Shown here: positions 24,101-35,499 of the stretch, piece after piece | Numbering within the stretch: the first letter of the stretch is position 1 | Layout of the letters: every line of letters begins with the position of its first letter | Source: Tillandsia leiboldiana | Taxonomy: Eukaryota; Streptophyta; Magnoliopsida; Poales; Bromeliaceae | Length of the DNA stretch: 64,000 nt | Assembly (NCBI GenBank): GCA_029204045.2 | Contig: CM055076.1 | Location: 23,102,743-23,166,742, forward strand | Reading direction: 5' to 3' | Position numbers and translations under genes: made by a program | Notes under the pieces: generated by a model | Database searches by the model: none | What the model was told of the DNA's origin: nothing | Seen by the model: only the letters and a program-made list of their open reading frames with translations

Positions 24101-27100
24101 AGGAATATCCAATAAAGATAGCATCTACAGTTTTAGGTCCAATTTTCTTTCTTTTGGGTTCAGGAATAGACACCTTAGCCAAGCATCCCCACACTTGGAA
24201 GTAACTCAACCTAGGTGCTATTCCTTTCCAAAAATTCATAAGGTATCTGGGTTTTATCTTTAGAGAGTATCCTATTGAGAATATAACAAGCTGATAAAAG
24301 AGCCTCCCCCCACAAGTTCTGAGGTACACCAGAAATTAAAATCATAGCGTTAACCATGTCCAATAGGGTTCGGTTCTTTCTTTCTTTCAGCTACACCATT
24401 AGATTGAGGTGAGTAAGGAGTTGTTACTTAATGAATTATTTCGTGTTCCTCGCAGAATAGATTTAATTCATTTGAAGTATACTCGTCTTCTTTATCAGAC
24501 CTTAGAATTTTAATCCTCTTATTTAATTGGTTTTCAGTCTCAGCTTTAAAGGTTTTAAACTTATAGAGGACTTCATCTTTGGTCTTCAAGAGGTAGGTGT
24601 AACAATACTTGGAGTAGTCGTCTATAAAAGTCACAAAGTAGCGACTTCCTCCACTGGTAGGTACTCTATTAGAATCACATACATCACTATGAATCAGTTT
24701 AAGAATCTAGGTATCCCTATATGGAACAGATTTAAAAGGTTTCTTCGGCTGCTTAGCTTGGGTACAAATCTCACATTTAGATTTGGAATCAATTTTGAGT
24801 TTAGGTAAAAGATTAAGATTGGTCAATTTCAGAATAGATTTAAGGTTCACATGCCCTAATCTGCCATGCCATACATCACAAGATTCAGTATTTAAAACAA
24901 TAGAAGAAGTAGAAGAATTTTTATTATCAGTAAAAGAAAGTACATTCAATTTGAATAAATCCTCAGATACAAAACCTTTTCCAATAAATATTTCCCTCTT
25001 AGAAATTACAACTTTATTATATTCTAGTACAATCTTATAACCTAATTGCACTAATAGAGATCCACTAATCAGGTTTCGTCGGATCTCGGGAACATGCTGC
25101 ACATTGTGAAGGATTAAAGTCTTTTCAGAAGTTAACTTCAGTTTGCCTGTTCCGATTCCCAGCACATTGATAGCTTTTTCGTCTCCAACAATCACATATT
25201 CTCCACCTGAGTCTTGATAGGAGGAGAATAGGGACCTATTAGTACAGACATGGACATTGGCTCCTGAATCTAACAACCAATCTAAATCATGATAGGTGAT
25301 GTTAACATTAGGTATAAAGGAGACTGGTCTAAAAGTGGAGTTCGAAGGTTTATCCTCAATCATGTTGACTTGAGGTTTAGGATAATTGTTCTAATTGTTT
25401 TGGCCCTTCTTGTAAACAACCTTCTCTTTCTTCTGATAAAAATATTTTGAAGCAAAATGATTGTCTCGGTCACAGACATAACAGAATCCATCATTCTTTT
25501 TATTCCCACTAGATTGGTTGGTATTCGGTTTATGGGTATAGTTTTGGTTTCGGTTTGGGTTCTGACCCTTAAAGTCTTTACCCTTAGGTTTAAAATTTTT
25601 GCCTTTTGGTTTAGACTCATGGTTTTGGTTTGAAATCTTGGTCAGGTTTTAAGTTTGATCTGTTATTGGTCGGTTTAATCTCCCTAAGTCGATATTGGTC
25701 TTCTATTCTAAAAGTTTGAATTACAGACCTAAGTTGAAGAGTTCCCTGGGTTCTTCTAAGTTCATGGGCAAATTTTGACCAGGAAGGGGGTAATTTGTTC
25801 AATAGGCAGGTAGCTTGATAGGTATCATCTAAAGTTGAACAATTTCTATTAATCTCTTGGACAAAATTTTGAAATTGGTAGATTTGATCGTTTATAGGAA
25901 TGTTCTTTACCATTCTAAAATTGTTAAAACCAATAATGCTGAATCTAGTAACACCTTCATTATCTCTGCTGTAAGCATATTCTAGAGCACACCATAAATC
26001 TTTGGCAGTTAGGTGTTTTCTATATGTTTCATATAGTTCATCAGATAGACAACTAAGAATTCTATATCTATAGTGAAATTCAATTTCCTCGGGCGATTTG
26101 TCAGATACAGATTCAGTAACTGAGGTAGTAGCAGATTTTGAAGAATCAGCAGGAGGAATAAAAGAAATTTTAGAAGTAGGATAAGGAGGTGTTTTGCCAA
26201 TTGTAGTTATAAGGCCTAAGATAATTAACCAAGCCTCTAATTGTTCTTGCCATCTCGGAAATCCTACCCGTAAATTTTTCAGGTTTAAGGTTAGAAGAAT
26301 CATCAAAAGCCATTTTGGATAATCTAGTTGAGGGAACAATGAAGTTAATAGTGACAAGAATGAGCTGCAAAAAAGGTTCAAAAAATCTTTTTAGAAAAAC
26401 AAACATGTTGTTTAAGGTTTCTACCCTAGTCATCCAAAATATTCTAAATGTTCAAGTTTTTAATATTAATCTCATATCTCAGTTGGTTCAACAGCAAATA
26501 GATGGCCCAAACAATTAAAAGTTTGAATTTGATTTAAACATATTTGGATATAAATGCAATCAAATAGAATATGTAAACTGCAGGAAAAGATATAAGATTA
26601 AACTAAAGTGTATAAAAATAGAATTTTTGTTTACTGGTTACATGTCTTTACGTAAAGACTATAATTGTAGGTTCGAATCCGACTTGAAATAATTTTTTAT
26701 TTTTTATTTTTTTTTTATTTTTTTTTTATTTAAGTCTACTGTAGAGATAATAATAATTAAAACAGTAAATAATATTTTTTACTGAAGCAATTATATTAAT
26801 TAAAAAGTAAATCAATTTTTTTAATTAAAATTACAGTAGCAAAATAAATATACTGTAGCAATAAAAAACAATATTTATTTATTTTATATATATTTCTTTT
26901 ATTTTACTGTAGAAAAACAGTATATATATATTAAAAAAAAATTCAATTTTAAATTTAACAGATAAACTAAAATTTCAAGAAACTATATGCAATTAAAATT
27001 TTCAAACTGCTAATCCCAGTATATTAAATTTTGAATGTCAAACATACAATCAAGTTGTCAACAAAATTATATGTAATATGTAAATTTTTTTTCCGGATTA

Positions 27101-28279
27101 GCACTCGTTAGATTAATCACAATCAAATCGGATATACGCTTTAGACTGTTTGAAAAATAATCGCACTAAATTTGATTGTCATTAACTATCTAACAATCTT
27201 ATGTTTAAATTTGAATAACATAACTTACCTTTAAGCGCTATGAAAATTCCAGAATTTGTAGAAGAAAGAAACCAAAAGAAAATTGAACCGGAAGTGTGCG
27301 AGGCACTGCCTTAAGGCGTATTTTCGTCCTTCGTGCGGATTAATCGAAAATACCACCCCAAGGTACGACCGGAATTCCTCTTCCTACGAGCACGTCCGTG
27401 GAAGAAGTTGACGGAGACTCTTTCAACACTCGACGATAACAAGCAAAAATAAAAATAAATTCTCTCAAAATATTATAGCTATGTATTGTTCTTTTTCTTT
27501 TTACCAACACTGTGCCCAATGTAATGAACAGAGGAGCTATTATATAGGGTGAAAAAATATTAACTTTGGGATACGTTCCTTGTGGACTGTGCGGGTATCA
27601 CGGACGCGAGCGAGCATCAAGGGCGTTGAAGTCGCCCTCTCATTTACAATGTAAGGTCCTAAAGTCATCAAGGGGGATAGGGTTTTGCCCATAAAGGATC
27701 TTCGTGATAGGAGATTCCCTGAAAAAGGTTCAATGTAGCAAAAACAAGCTGTCAGGTTGGCCAAAAGCACTTTCTACAATTTTATAGAGGAGTTTTGGCT
27801 CCAATCCTATTCCTATGGTGAGTAGTGCTCTGTGTAGTGGTTAAGGTTGAGTTTATAGCTCTTAATGGAATCTAAGGCGGTAATTTTCGCGAGATGTGAT
27901 TGTACACATATTCTCGGAGGAGACCACCTATATGAGAGTGTCTGTATATGGCCATGGCTATGAGTTTTGGATTGTCCATAAAAACTCTTATGAAAAATCA
28001 AGATACTGTGCATGGCTATTAACGCACAGATCCCGGATGGGGAATTCTGTATTGTCTGTGTGGTAGTTGAAGTCAGGGTCAAAGAAACGTAGTTCAAGAC
28101 TTGGTTCACTCCGATTCTTTCTGATAGAAATTATTTACACTAAGGAAGGTTAAGTTTCTTAAACCTTACCTATTGCATAGTATAAATGTCCGGTGATTTT
28201 ATTTTAATCATTTTTTTTTATCTATTTTGAAAATTTTGAATTTTATAGGGGATTGTTAGAGTAAAATTTAAAATCCTTA

Positions 28280-28316
<37 letters not shown>

Positions 28317-30953
28317 TTTAATAATTTATTTATTCTCATTTATTTTATTTATGGACATTACGCCCGTTGCTCCGAGCGCCCACTCCGCACTCCCTCTTCC
28401 GCAGAAATCTCACACGACGTGGAGTCGAACGTTGCTCATGCAACGTTGGACTCTCAAACCCTCTTCCCTAGTTATTGCTTTTTTTTTTCTACTGTTTAAA
28501 AAGAGAATGATACTTTATTTTTTCTACTTGTATGAATCTTTTTATCGCCGAGTGTTGAAAGAATCTCCGTAAACCTCCTCCACGATCGTGCTCGTAGGAG
28601 GAGAAATTCCGGTCGTACATTGGGGTGGTGTTTTCGGTTAATCCCGAACGTAAGGACGGGAATATGCTTTACGGCAGTGCTATGCGTGCTTTCGGATCGA
28701 TCAAATATTTTGGATTTTGGCATTTATCTGTAAGTCTAATTGTATCTTTATCACTAAATTAGTTAGATACTTAATCACAATCGAGTTTTTAGCATATTTT
28801 TCCTAAACACTTCGGCTAGCAGCTTTTCCAAATTTTGAGTCCAATTTAATTACGTCGGTGGTGTGCATGCTTATATACACATATGTATGTAGCATTAAGT
28901 GAGAGTGCAAACAGAGAATTAAGCCAAGCCAAGAGTGTGCTTATCGTTGTCGTACATTGGTTTGAGAGAGCTATGCCGTGGAAGCTGCGTGAGTCCTTTG
29001 GACGGACGTGGGTTTGCAATTATCAATCGTACAACATAAGATGTGTCGGGCATATTTTGGGTTTGGGTCTTTCGAGAGATATATTTGTTGTACTCTGCCT
29101 TCGACAGTAATAAAAGTTATTGGACCGTCTTCGTCCGTGGACATAGGCCAATGGTCGAGCCATGTAACTATTTGTGTGCTTTATTTTTTTTCTCTTTCTC
29201 AATTCTCTTTTGGTATTTTTGTGGCCGATGAGCTAGATTTTTTTCGCTTTTGTCGTAGCATAGTTTTTTTTTCATATAAAAATAGATTACATTTTTTACT
29301 TCATTACAGGAGTGCAATAGAGGTGCTTGAAGAAGAGCTAAGAGATCCTTTAAAACAAGGACACTGTAATACTGTAAGTTGGGAGCTATCTGGTTCTCCA
29401 CTGCCTATGAAGATGTTATGCATCAAACATATTAATAACAATTACTAAAATTGTGTATGTGTAGCAGAAAATCATATTTACTATGCAATTTTCTTCTTCT
29501 CTAACTCCAAAAAATAACACTTCATCTTTAGTTTCTTTACACCTAATTGGCAGATCTCTTAATTTCAATACGAGAAACCGAAAACAAAGGCCTGCATATA
29601 GTACTGCAGATCTTCTAACATTATCTTTTACTTCATTCCAAAATAACGGTTGTGACCTACACTAAAAGATCAAATCATTTTGCTACATCATGCTCATATT
29701 TGAAATTTATATATTGTTTTTCAAATAGTAACATATTTGAAATTTTGGTTTTCTAAACTAATTTGAAATTTATTGCAGGTCACATTTGATCACATGGATA
29801 TTGCTTTATCAAAGGCATTCAAGTCAGCTGTTGTAGATACCATACGCTCTCTTCCACAACACCAACAGGTAAATTTGAGAACTAAACATCATAGAATTCT
29901 TATGTCTGTACTCGACTGGGCCAAGATGGTCTATAAGAGTTGTCTGACATGAATACCGTAACCTGCTATTACTGTAGCAGAATTTTTTTCTGCTAAAAAC
30001 CAATTAACCGCATAGCTAGATTAAATAACTTTTTCTAAGGAAAAAAAAATCATGTAACATGGAATTGCAGTTAACTGAACCATATAAGAATCTCGAATAG
30101 TCTACTTATTAGGTCCACTGACCATGGTCAATGGCAACTCCATTTGACCATGTCACTTCCAGCATCCCGATGAATGATTACGGAAACCTACTACAGCATT
30201 TTCCTGTGAGCTAACTACGGGACACCTGATGGAATGGTGTAGTTAATATTTTTGTGATTATCTAGGTCTGTAGAACTAACTGTCCAGCGTCGTCGAGTGG
30301 GTATTACTTGACACCTTTTTTCTGTTTTCCGTATATATTGAAAATAGCTTATTTATATTTTGTCATCTGCAGATAATATTATGTGCCGTAGTGAATCTTT
30401 TTCGCCAGTTCAAGAAGAATGCTACAACTATTGGGGAGGTAAGTTTGCTTCCCTTTGGTATCTTTGCATATTCCACGATATTTTCCCTTAGCACAAGTAT
30501 TTTTCTCTTCTTTCAAATTCTGACAGTGTTCTTAAAACTGAAATACTGCATGGAACACAGCTAAACAGATCGTATTTACAAATATGCAAATCTGCTCACG
30601 TCCCTGCTGCGGGAACACTGGAATTCACTGACATGTGCAGAGTGCTGAACGACCAGGTCGAAATACATGCTTGACTGCAGTTTTTTTTTTCCGTTTATTC
30701 TAATATTTTTGCAGTAGTTTGTGATAGTATGAATTCCAATGCAGGGACTTCTCAAACTGGGGAAGTCTAAAGAAGATAAATTGAAGAGAGTAACATTACA
30801 AATTGACAGTTCAGACATCACTTTTTCTTTCAAGGTGCAGACATAATTGCCTCTCTTTTTAACAAGCAAATTTGCTTTGCATCCAAGTGAACTTACTGAG
30901 ATTTTTGGGTACAGGATAACCGATTCTTTCAAAATTGCTTGGATCAGCGATGA
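15167..30953 (+). CDS. CDC6: CDC6, AAA+ ATPase of DNA replication origin licensing (16 exons)
   Basis: CDC6 binds ORC at origins in G1 and helps load the MCM2-7 helicase in the nucleus. Exons: 15167-15361, 15484-15559, 15734-15954, 16136-16210, 16293-16399, 16517-16623, 16753-16812, 17052-17125, 17299-17349, 19062-19111, 29310-29373, 29779-29868, 30373-30438, 30561-30656, 30745-30834, 30915-30953. They total 1461 nt (486 aa) and every join keeps phase. Visible features: basic NLS-like KKKKRAR and several S/T-P sites in the first 80 residues (TPIK, SPAK, SPRK), an RxL-type KRLLNQF, Walker A GCPGTGKT (141-148), Walker B VVDEMD (228-233), sensor-1 region ending ILIGIAN (about 264), sensor-2-type SGDMRRAL (328-335), and a C-terminal winged-helix region. 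Intron 2 is GC-AG. Exon 2 has lost 27 nt in frame relative to the partial copy. Introns 9 and 10 carry transposons. Confidence 0.92.
15560..15733 (+). other. GC-AG intron 2 of CDC6
   Basis: Donor CACAG|GCAAGC and acceptor TTGCCAG, the same as in the partial copy. This is the only join that gives the conserved KWNPT-D-P reading at phase 1. Confidence 0.75.
17363..18489 (-). mobile_element. Collapsed LTR element in CDC6 intron 9 (two LTRs, almost no interior)
   Basis: Two same-orientation LTRs of one Copia family: a shortened one at 17363-17760 and a complete one at 17833-18489 (TGTTAGG...CCAACA, 657 bp). About 75 bp lies between them. The 5-bp target duplication ATCTC precedes the first and follows the last, so this is one insertion with its interior lost. 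By comparison with the element at 21065-27653 its reading direction is minus. Confidence 0.82.
18370..18470. repeat. (AAATAAT/AAAT)n low-complexity tract inside the LTR
   Basis: Run of ataaataaataaataat-type units near the end of the complete LTR. The corresponding region at 28280-28350 in the sense relic is a TTATTATT tract, as expected for the inverted orientation. Confidence 0.9.
20282..20607 (+). mobile_element. Left part of an outer LTR split by later insertions
   Basis: It starts TGTTAAATATGCCTC and runs as LTR-like sequence to 20607. The continuation appears at about 28810-29240, where a promoter-leader-like end with 'gtactctgccttcgac' and AATAAA is seen. About 130 bp (20480-20607) is repeated at 28812-28938 in the same orientation with moderate divergence. 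Confidence 0.5.
20608..21062 (-). mobile_element. Truncated LTR of the intron Copia family
   Basis: Starts TGTTAGGAATATATT and contains the family blocks 'gcgtgcgtagtactg' and 'aaggttgacggagactc'. It breaks off just before a complete LTR begins at 21065. The same truncated-then-complete order is seen at 17363-18489. Confidence 0.65.
22260..23591 (-). pseudogene. Copia reverse transcriptase-RNase H region
   Basis: A 443-codon open frame. Motifs in order: MDVKTAFLHGDLEEEIYM (RT), SLYGLKQAPKQWHEKF, YVDDILIL (catalytic DD), the RT connection with GSLIYLTNRTRPDIAY, RNase H with KSTSGYVYIL and SWQSTKQ, and the C-terminal LADFLTKG. This is the Copia arrangement. The start is not a true N-terminus: it continues from integrase through a frame break near 23600-23800. 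Nucleic-acid copying activity is unlikely because the upstream polyprotein is broken. Confidence 0.9.
23805..25363 (-). pseudogene. Copia protease and integrase region, broken
   Basis: Frames at 25363-24707 (protease LLDSGANVHVC; GAG-pre-integrase with WHGRLGHVN and CEICTQAK), 24634-24428 (integrase core beginning TFIDDYSKYCYTYLL) and 24329-23805 (integrase C-terminal part with VWGCLAKV and AIFIGYS). They lie in different frames separated by stops, so the integrase is interrupted at least twice. Confidence 0.85.
25364..26433 (-). pseudogene. Copia gag region, broken
   Basis: 26433-26170 and 26381-25617 carry a UBN2-type Copia gag: SNLKPEKFTGRISEMAR, ALEYAYSRDN, LLNKLPPSWSKFAHELR. A frameshift lies between the two parts. 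The zinc knuckle (about 25490-25460) reads CYVCDRDNHFASKY and lacks the last cysteine. Confidence 0.8.
26632..26695 (+). other. tRNA-like fragment in the Copia leader
   Basis: Contains a T-arm-like GTAGGTTCGAATCCGAC (four of five stem pairs), preceded by GTCTTTACGTAAAGAC, a hairpin where the anticodon arm would be (6-nt loop, not 7). No acceptor stem is evident. A tRNA pseudogene fragment at most. Confidence 0.3.
26696..27100. other. AT-rich Copia leader region
   Basis: Low-complexity AT sequence with repeated 'tactgtag' blocks between gag and the 5' LTR; no coding capacity. Confidence 0.5.
27654..28809 (+). mobile_element. Sense-oriented 3' relic of the same Copia family
   Basis: 27654-28253 matches, inverted, the 3' non-coding end of the antisense element (21760-22300), including the 'aaggtcctaaagtcatc' block just past the RNase H frame. 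A polypurine-like ATAGGGGAT then meets a 3' LTR at 28254-28809 (TGTTAGAGT...CCTAAACA). It joins the antisense 5' LTR directly at 27653. Confidence 0.8.
28810..29240 (+). mobile_element. Right part of the split outer LTR
   Basis: 28812-28938 repeats 20480-20607. The rest looks like the R/U5 end of a Copia LTR (AATAAAAGTT near 29109). The intron resumes by about 29240, before the exon 11 acceptor at 29309. Confidence 0.45.
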
Positions 30954-31110
30954 ACCTCAGGACATTTATACTGCATTCTTTCATATCTTAGGTTCGGAAT
31001 GTTGCAATGATTTCTTTTTGGTAAGTTGGACCCTCAGTTCTGCAATTGCTTTACAGATATCACCATCTGCTTTCGGGCTTTTCATCATTAATATTTTATA
31101 AGGTTACATG

Positions 31111-31116
31111 AATAAA
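31111..31116 (+). terminator. Possible polyadenylation signal of CDC6
   Basis: AATAAA about 158 bases past the TGA at 30951-30953, in ACATGAATAAAGGT. Plant signals are loose, so this is only a candidate. Confidence 0.35.
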
Positions 31117-33000
31117 GGTATTTTTTTTTTGCTTTACTTATTCATGGTTATAGCAAATCATTTTCCATTACAAATAAAGGATCTAAATCTGAAAATTTGA
31201 TCTGAAGGAAATTTGGAAGGAAATTTACCAAACAACTAAAGTTCTATTTCTTCTATTGGAGCAGTTAAAGCTTGTCTAAAGTTCTGCATATTTCAAATGA
31301 GTCGGTTATGATATATTTTTTGCGGTTCTATCGGAAAACGCAGAAGTATATTTTCATATATTTTTGCCTTAACTCTATTTTATCTAACAGCGTTAGATGT
31401 TCTCAATACCAAACGAGCGAGAGAGTCTGATTTCGGCGAGGATAACGCTAAGGCTACGATTCTTATTATCGAAGACTCTTCTGTTTTCAATTATTTCATC
31501 TTTTGCTTTGGTTGATTGGATGTTAGTGGTTAAAGAAAATGATATGCCTCTCCACCTCAACCCTAAAATATGTTATCAGTAGAAAATATAATCTCCTTAT
31601 TAGGGTTATCACTAGTACAGGATCTGTGTTTTGCCGTAGGTAGCTAATGTTAAATATAAAAAGATAAAAATAATATATATTTTTTACTAGATTAAGTTTT
31701 TAGAGTACAATAGTTATTTTATTTAATTTAACGTGATATTAGAGCATAATGTCTTAAGTTTCGTGATACACCTACTAAAAAGGTTCGAGTTCATATTTGA
31801 GGCTCAAGTTTTTAGAGTACAACGATTGTTTTATTTAATTTAACAGTTAATGTTTCATTCAATTAAGACATAGTTATTAAAATGATAAGATTGAAAAAAT
31901 TATAAAGTTTTTAACTTTTGGATTAAAAAATGTATGGTTGAGATAATAGTCGGCTCCTTGGGTTTAATAGATGGTTGGAAAAATAGTAAAATCTAACGGA
32001 TGAAAATAATCAAAAGGGTTGATCTAAGGGTAGAAAATTTGATAGCACTAATGACTTAGTACTATTAATAGTATAGTAGCCGGACTCTATAAATAGAGCT
32101 AGGCTGGAATCTTTTTTATTATTTTTTTAACTTTTTGTATTTATAGAGTTAAATAATTTTATTTAAAAATTCAATCAAATTAGTAGTTTTGATACCTATA
32201 CTATAAATAAATTTTTTTAATAAAAAAGTTAAATTCGGAAAACTTAAATAATTCTAATAATTTTATTTAAAAATTTAATTTAATTAATAGTTTTGATAAC
32301 TATTCTATAAGTTTTTTTTTTAACAAAAAAAAAAAGGGTTAAAGTGGAAAATTTATTTCAAATTGAAGAATATGTGAGGGAGTTGACATCTTATTAAAAT
32401 TGATTGGAGAAAGAAGCAACGATTAGATGCATGGGTGTATATTAATATTTCATACACTACAACTTATATTAGATAACCAATGTTCTAATATCAAATTCTA
32501 ATTAAATACATTGATCTACCAAGTCTAATAATTTAAATTATGTATGGTGAATTAATTTTAAAATTTATATTAAATAATTCTACATACATGATATATGTAC
32601 AAATATACACCTGGCGTAAAGAATGTTTAATATGGTGCACTAGTAATTCTAATAAAGAGGAAATTTTTTTGCTTGTATTTGGTACATATCAATATTTCAT
32701 ACACCACACAAATATTAGATGATTGACAAAATATGAATAAAAGACCTAATTTTTCTTTAAAAATAACTTATTTACCCTTCTACTATTAGTAATTTACTTA
32801 TTTCAGCTCACTTCAAAGTTCAAACCTAGTTATGTAACATTTAACAATTAAAATCTGACTATTTTGTGATCAGGGACAAAAGTGCAATAAATACAAAAGT
32901 CTAGGGGCCAAAGTGTTTAAATTAGGATTACTGCACCAAGTTACCATTTTAGGGGATAGTAGAGAAACCATCTATACATTTTACCCTAATCTTTAAGGAA
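31117..33000. other. Intergenic AT-rich DNA with a MITE relic
   Basis: 31880-32100 is a diverged copy of the 4351-type MITE (gcactaatgacttagtactatt near its right end, then 'agtagccggactct'). 32400-32520 and 34120-34210 share 'catttggtgcatatcaatacttcatacac'-type wording. No gene seen. Confidence 0.45.
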
Positions 33001-33170
33001 AATGCTACACCCAAAATGAAGTGTATATTTTATACTCCATCCATCTAAAAATAAAATATTTTTTAAAAATCACTTCAAGTGATTTTTTACCACACCCCAC
33101 TTATTGGATGGATGAGATATTAGATGGATGAGATCTGGAATGTACATCCGACAATGAGTGTACAAGTAAG
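33001..33170. mobile_element. MITE, 'TGTACACC' family copy 1 (diverged)
   Basis: Same plan as 40972-41137: an AATGCTACA start, a tcacttcaagtga palindrome, a 'ccacttattggatggatgag' block and a tgtacaagtaa end. Confidence 0.55.
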
Positions 33171-33461
33171 GGGTGTACAAATTGGATTTTTCTTTATTCA
33201 TGCTACAGAAGATGTTAATTAGGAGCCTAAATTAAATTACCCAATGAAAATGAAATGATGCAATGAAATTAAATCTGTTTTCTCACTGATTTGTAAAACC
33301 TTCTCTAGCTATTTAATTAGAGAAATGCTAAGTTGTCATATCCAATAGTTCCACACGTCGGATGAGAATAAAATTATGATTGAATATATAAAAGATATGG
33401 ATATTAGTAATAATAATAAGACTTAAGTATTTTGTGTTGTGGTTTGGACCATAGTTAGTTA

Positions 33462-34072
33462 ATTCGGATTCGGCAAAAATTCGGTACGGATATAATACGG
33501 ATAAAATTCGGATAAAATTCGTATCATAATTTTAAAATTCGTTGAAAAATTCGGCTAAAAAACGAGCTCACCAATTATTCGGATACGTGATTTATACGAA
33601 AATAATACGTTCACTAATTAAAAATTCGGGATAAAAAATTCGGCTATTAAGTTTTAAAAAAATTAAAAAATTTATACTATTAGTATAAATAATTATAATT
33701 TTTTAAAATAATTTAATCAATTTATTTTAGAAATAAATAAAATATTCATTAAGAACAAAAAAAAAAATATAATTTTAAATTATTTCCGACAAATAATTTT
33801 AATTCGGATTCTCAATAATTCGTGAATAATTCGCGATTAATTCGCGAATAATTCGCGAATAATTCGCTAATTAACTAACTATGCTTTGAAAAAGAACGAA
33901 ATTTTTACCCAAAAATTCGTAATTCGTGAATAATTCGCGAATAATACTTTTTGATTCAAAAATTCGCGAATTATTCCGAATTTTTGGAAAAAGTCGGAAA
34001 CAGCACGTTTAATTCGGATTCTCAATAATTCGCAAATAATTCGTGAATAATTCGCGAATTAACTAACTATGA
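33462..34072. mobile_element. TIR element rich in AATTCGCGAAT repeats
   Basis: Outer ends CATAGTTAGTTAATTCG (about 33462) and CGAATTAACTAACTATG (to about 34072) are inverted copies. Another copy of the right end occurs at about 33870-33885, followed by a second repeat block, so the 3' portion is duplicated. The interior is repeated TAATTCGCGAA. Class unknown. Confidence 0.7.
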
Positions 34073-35165
34073 TTTGGACCCAATAAATAGTGTTTATATT
34101 GGATGAGAATATACATCCCATATAGAGAATGTTTAATAGGATGCACTCATAATTCCAATAAAGAGGAGAAATTATTACTTGCATTTGGTGCATATCAATA
34201 CTTCATACACCATGCAAAATATTAAATAATTAATAAAATATTTAATAATTAATACTATAAAATAAAATATTTAAATAATTTATTATACTATTTTATTTTT
34301 GATTTATATTTAGAGTCAATTTATGGGGCGATAGATGCGTCTAAAATTTGTATAAAACATGTGTCAAATTTCCAATTTTTATTTCATGTCTTAATCGGCA
34401 AACGTGGATCTCTCACAAATCATTTTCTTGATATGACCTAACTATCAAATTATGTATTAGAAGTTTATAAGACTTTATTAAGAAAAAAAGATAAAAAAAA
34501 TATTCTTTAAAATTTTATTAGAAAGAGTAATAAAAAATATTTTATTATAAAATGTTATATAAAATAAATATTTTTGCATAAAATATTTTGAAATATTTTA
34601 TGCAAAAAGAAAAAAAAAATATTTTATGCAAAATTCACAAAATCTCTCTTTTGCATATGTATAGATTTTATGAAAAAATTATAGATTTTATTAGTTGTCA
34701 TGAGCTTCAAAAATATTTTACATAATAAATGTATAAAAAATTTATAATTAAACTCTTAAAATATATTTTGTAAAATAAATGTTGAAGAAAAAATCTAAAA
34801 AACACTCAAAAAAAATAAATTTTTAATTAAATTCTTAAAAAATATTTTAAAAAATAAACACATAAAAAAACAAATTATTAATTAAGATATTAAAAAATAT
34901 TTTACAAAATATATAGATAAAATAAAATCTAAAAAAATAATAAATTTTTTTGTCCTTTCTAAATAATAAAAGTATAATAATATTTATATCACAGAAAAAA
35001 TAAAAATAAAATACAAATGAAGAGGGTTGAGAAGGCACCACACGTTCCTCAACTCTCAAATTATATATGTATTGATTGATGATACGTATTGATTGATAGA
35101 TAGATATGTCTTAGATTGCAATCCATCCAAAGATTTAGCTCCTTCATTGCATAAAAGATTTTGAG
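34073..35165. other. AT-rich low-complexity DNA
   Basis: 34440-34980 contains degenerate repeats built on 'ttaaaaaatattttacaaaataaa'. No gene seen. Confidence 0.5.
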
Positions 35166-35336
35166 CAATGTTACATGTACAATTCAAAGTATGTGTATAT
35201 CTTACATTTTATTTATTTAAGATGAAATATTTTTTAAAAATTACTTCATAATTTATGAAATAATTTCTCACCGTACCCCCATCTATTGGATGGATGAGGT
35301 ATGAAATGTACATCCCAAAAAAATGTATAAGTAATA
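35166..35336. mobile_element. MITE, 'TGTACACC' family copy 2 (diverged)
   Basis: Begins CAATGTTACATGTACA and has the 'cccatctattggatggatgagg' block and an ATGTACATCCC near the right end, as in the copies at 33001, 40972 and 42485. Confidence 0.6.
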
Positions 35337-35499
35337 TTTTTTAAAAATCTTAGGGTAAAATGTATAGGTGGTTCTTTATTTAATTAGAGAAATAATAAGT
35401 TTACAACTCTGGAGTAATAATCTTTACAACTCCTAATTCAATGTTTTAAGAATCTAAATAATTTTTTTGACTTTTAGTTTTTTTAAAAAAGAATGATAA

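Larger units (their letters stand above)
21065..27653 (-). mobile_element. Decayed Ty1/Copia retrotransposon, antisense in CDC6 intron 10
   Basis: 3' LTR (element orientation) at 21065-21664; 5' LTR remnant at 27147-27653, a direct repeat of the first over about 500 bp. A polypurine-like TTTGTGGAGAAT abuts the 3' LTR. Reading minus: gag (26433-25617), protease with DSGA, integrase, reverse transcriptase with YVDDILI, RNase H, in the Copia order. The frame changes several times, so it cannot encode the polyprotein. The missing outer part of the 5' LTR is replaced at 27653 by a sense-oriented relic. Confidence 0.9.
19112..29309 (+). other. 10.2-kb CDC6 intron 10, expanded by nested retrotransposons
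   Basis: Donor TTTGCAG|GTAATA and acceptor TTCATTACAG, joining VCR to SAIEVLEEE in frame. 19112-20280 shows little beyond a short duplicated block (19630-19740, 'tatcaatatgattttggtgat') and 'gcttgttct-taagctct' repeats at 19800-19885. From 20282 to about 29240 the intron is transposon-derived. Confidence 0.85.
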
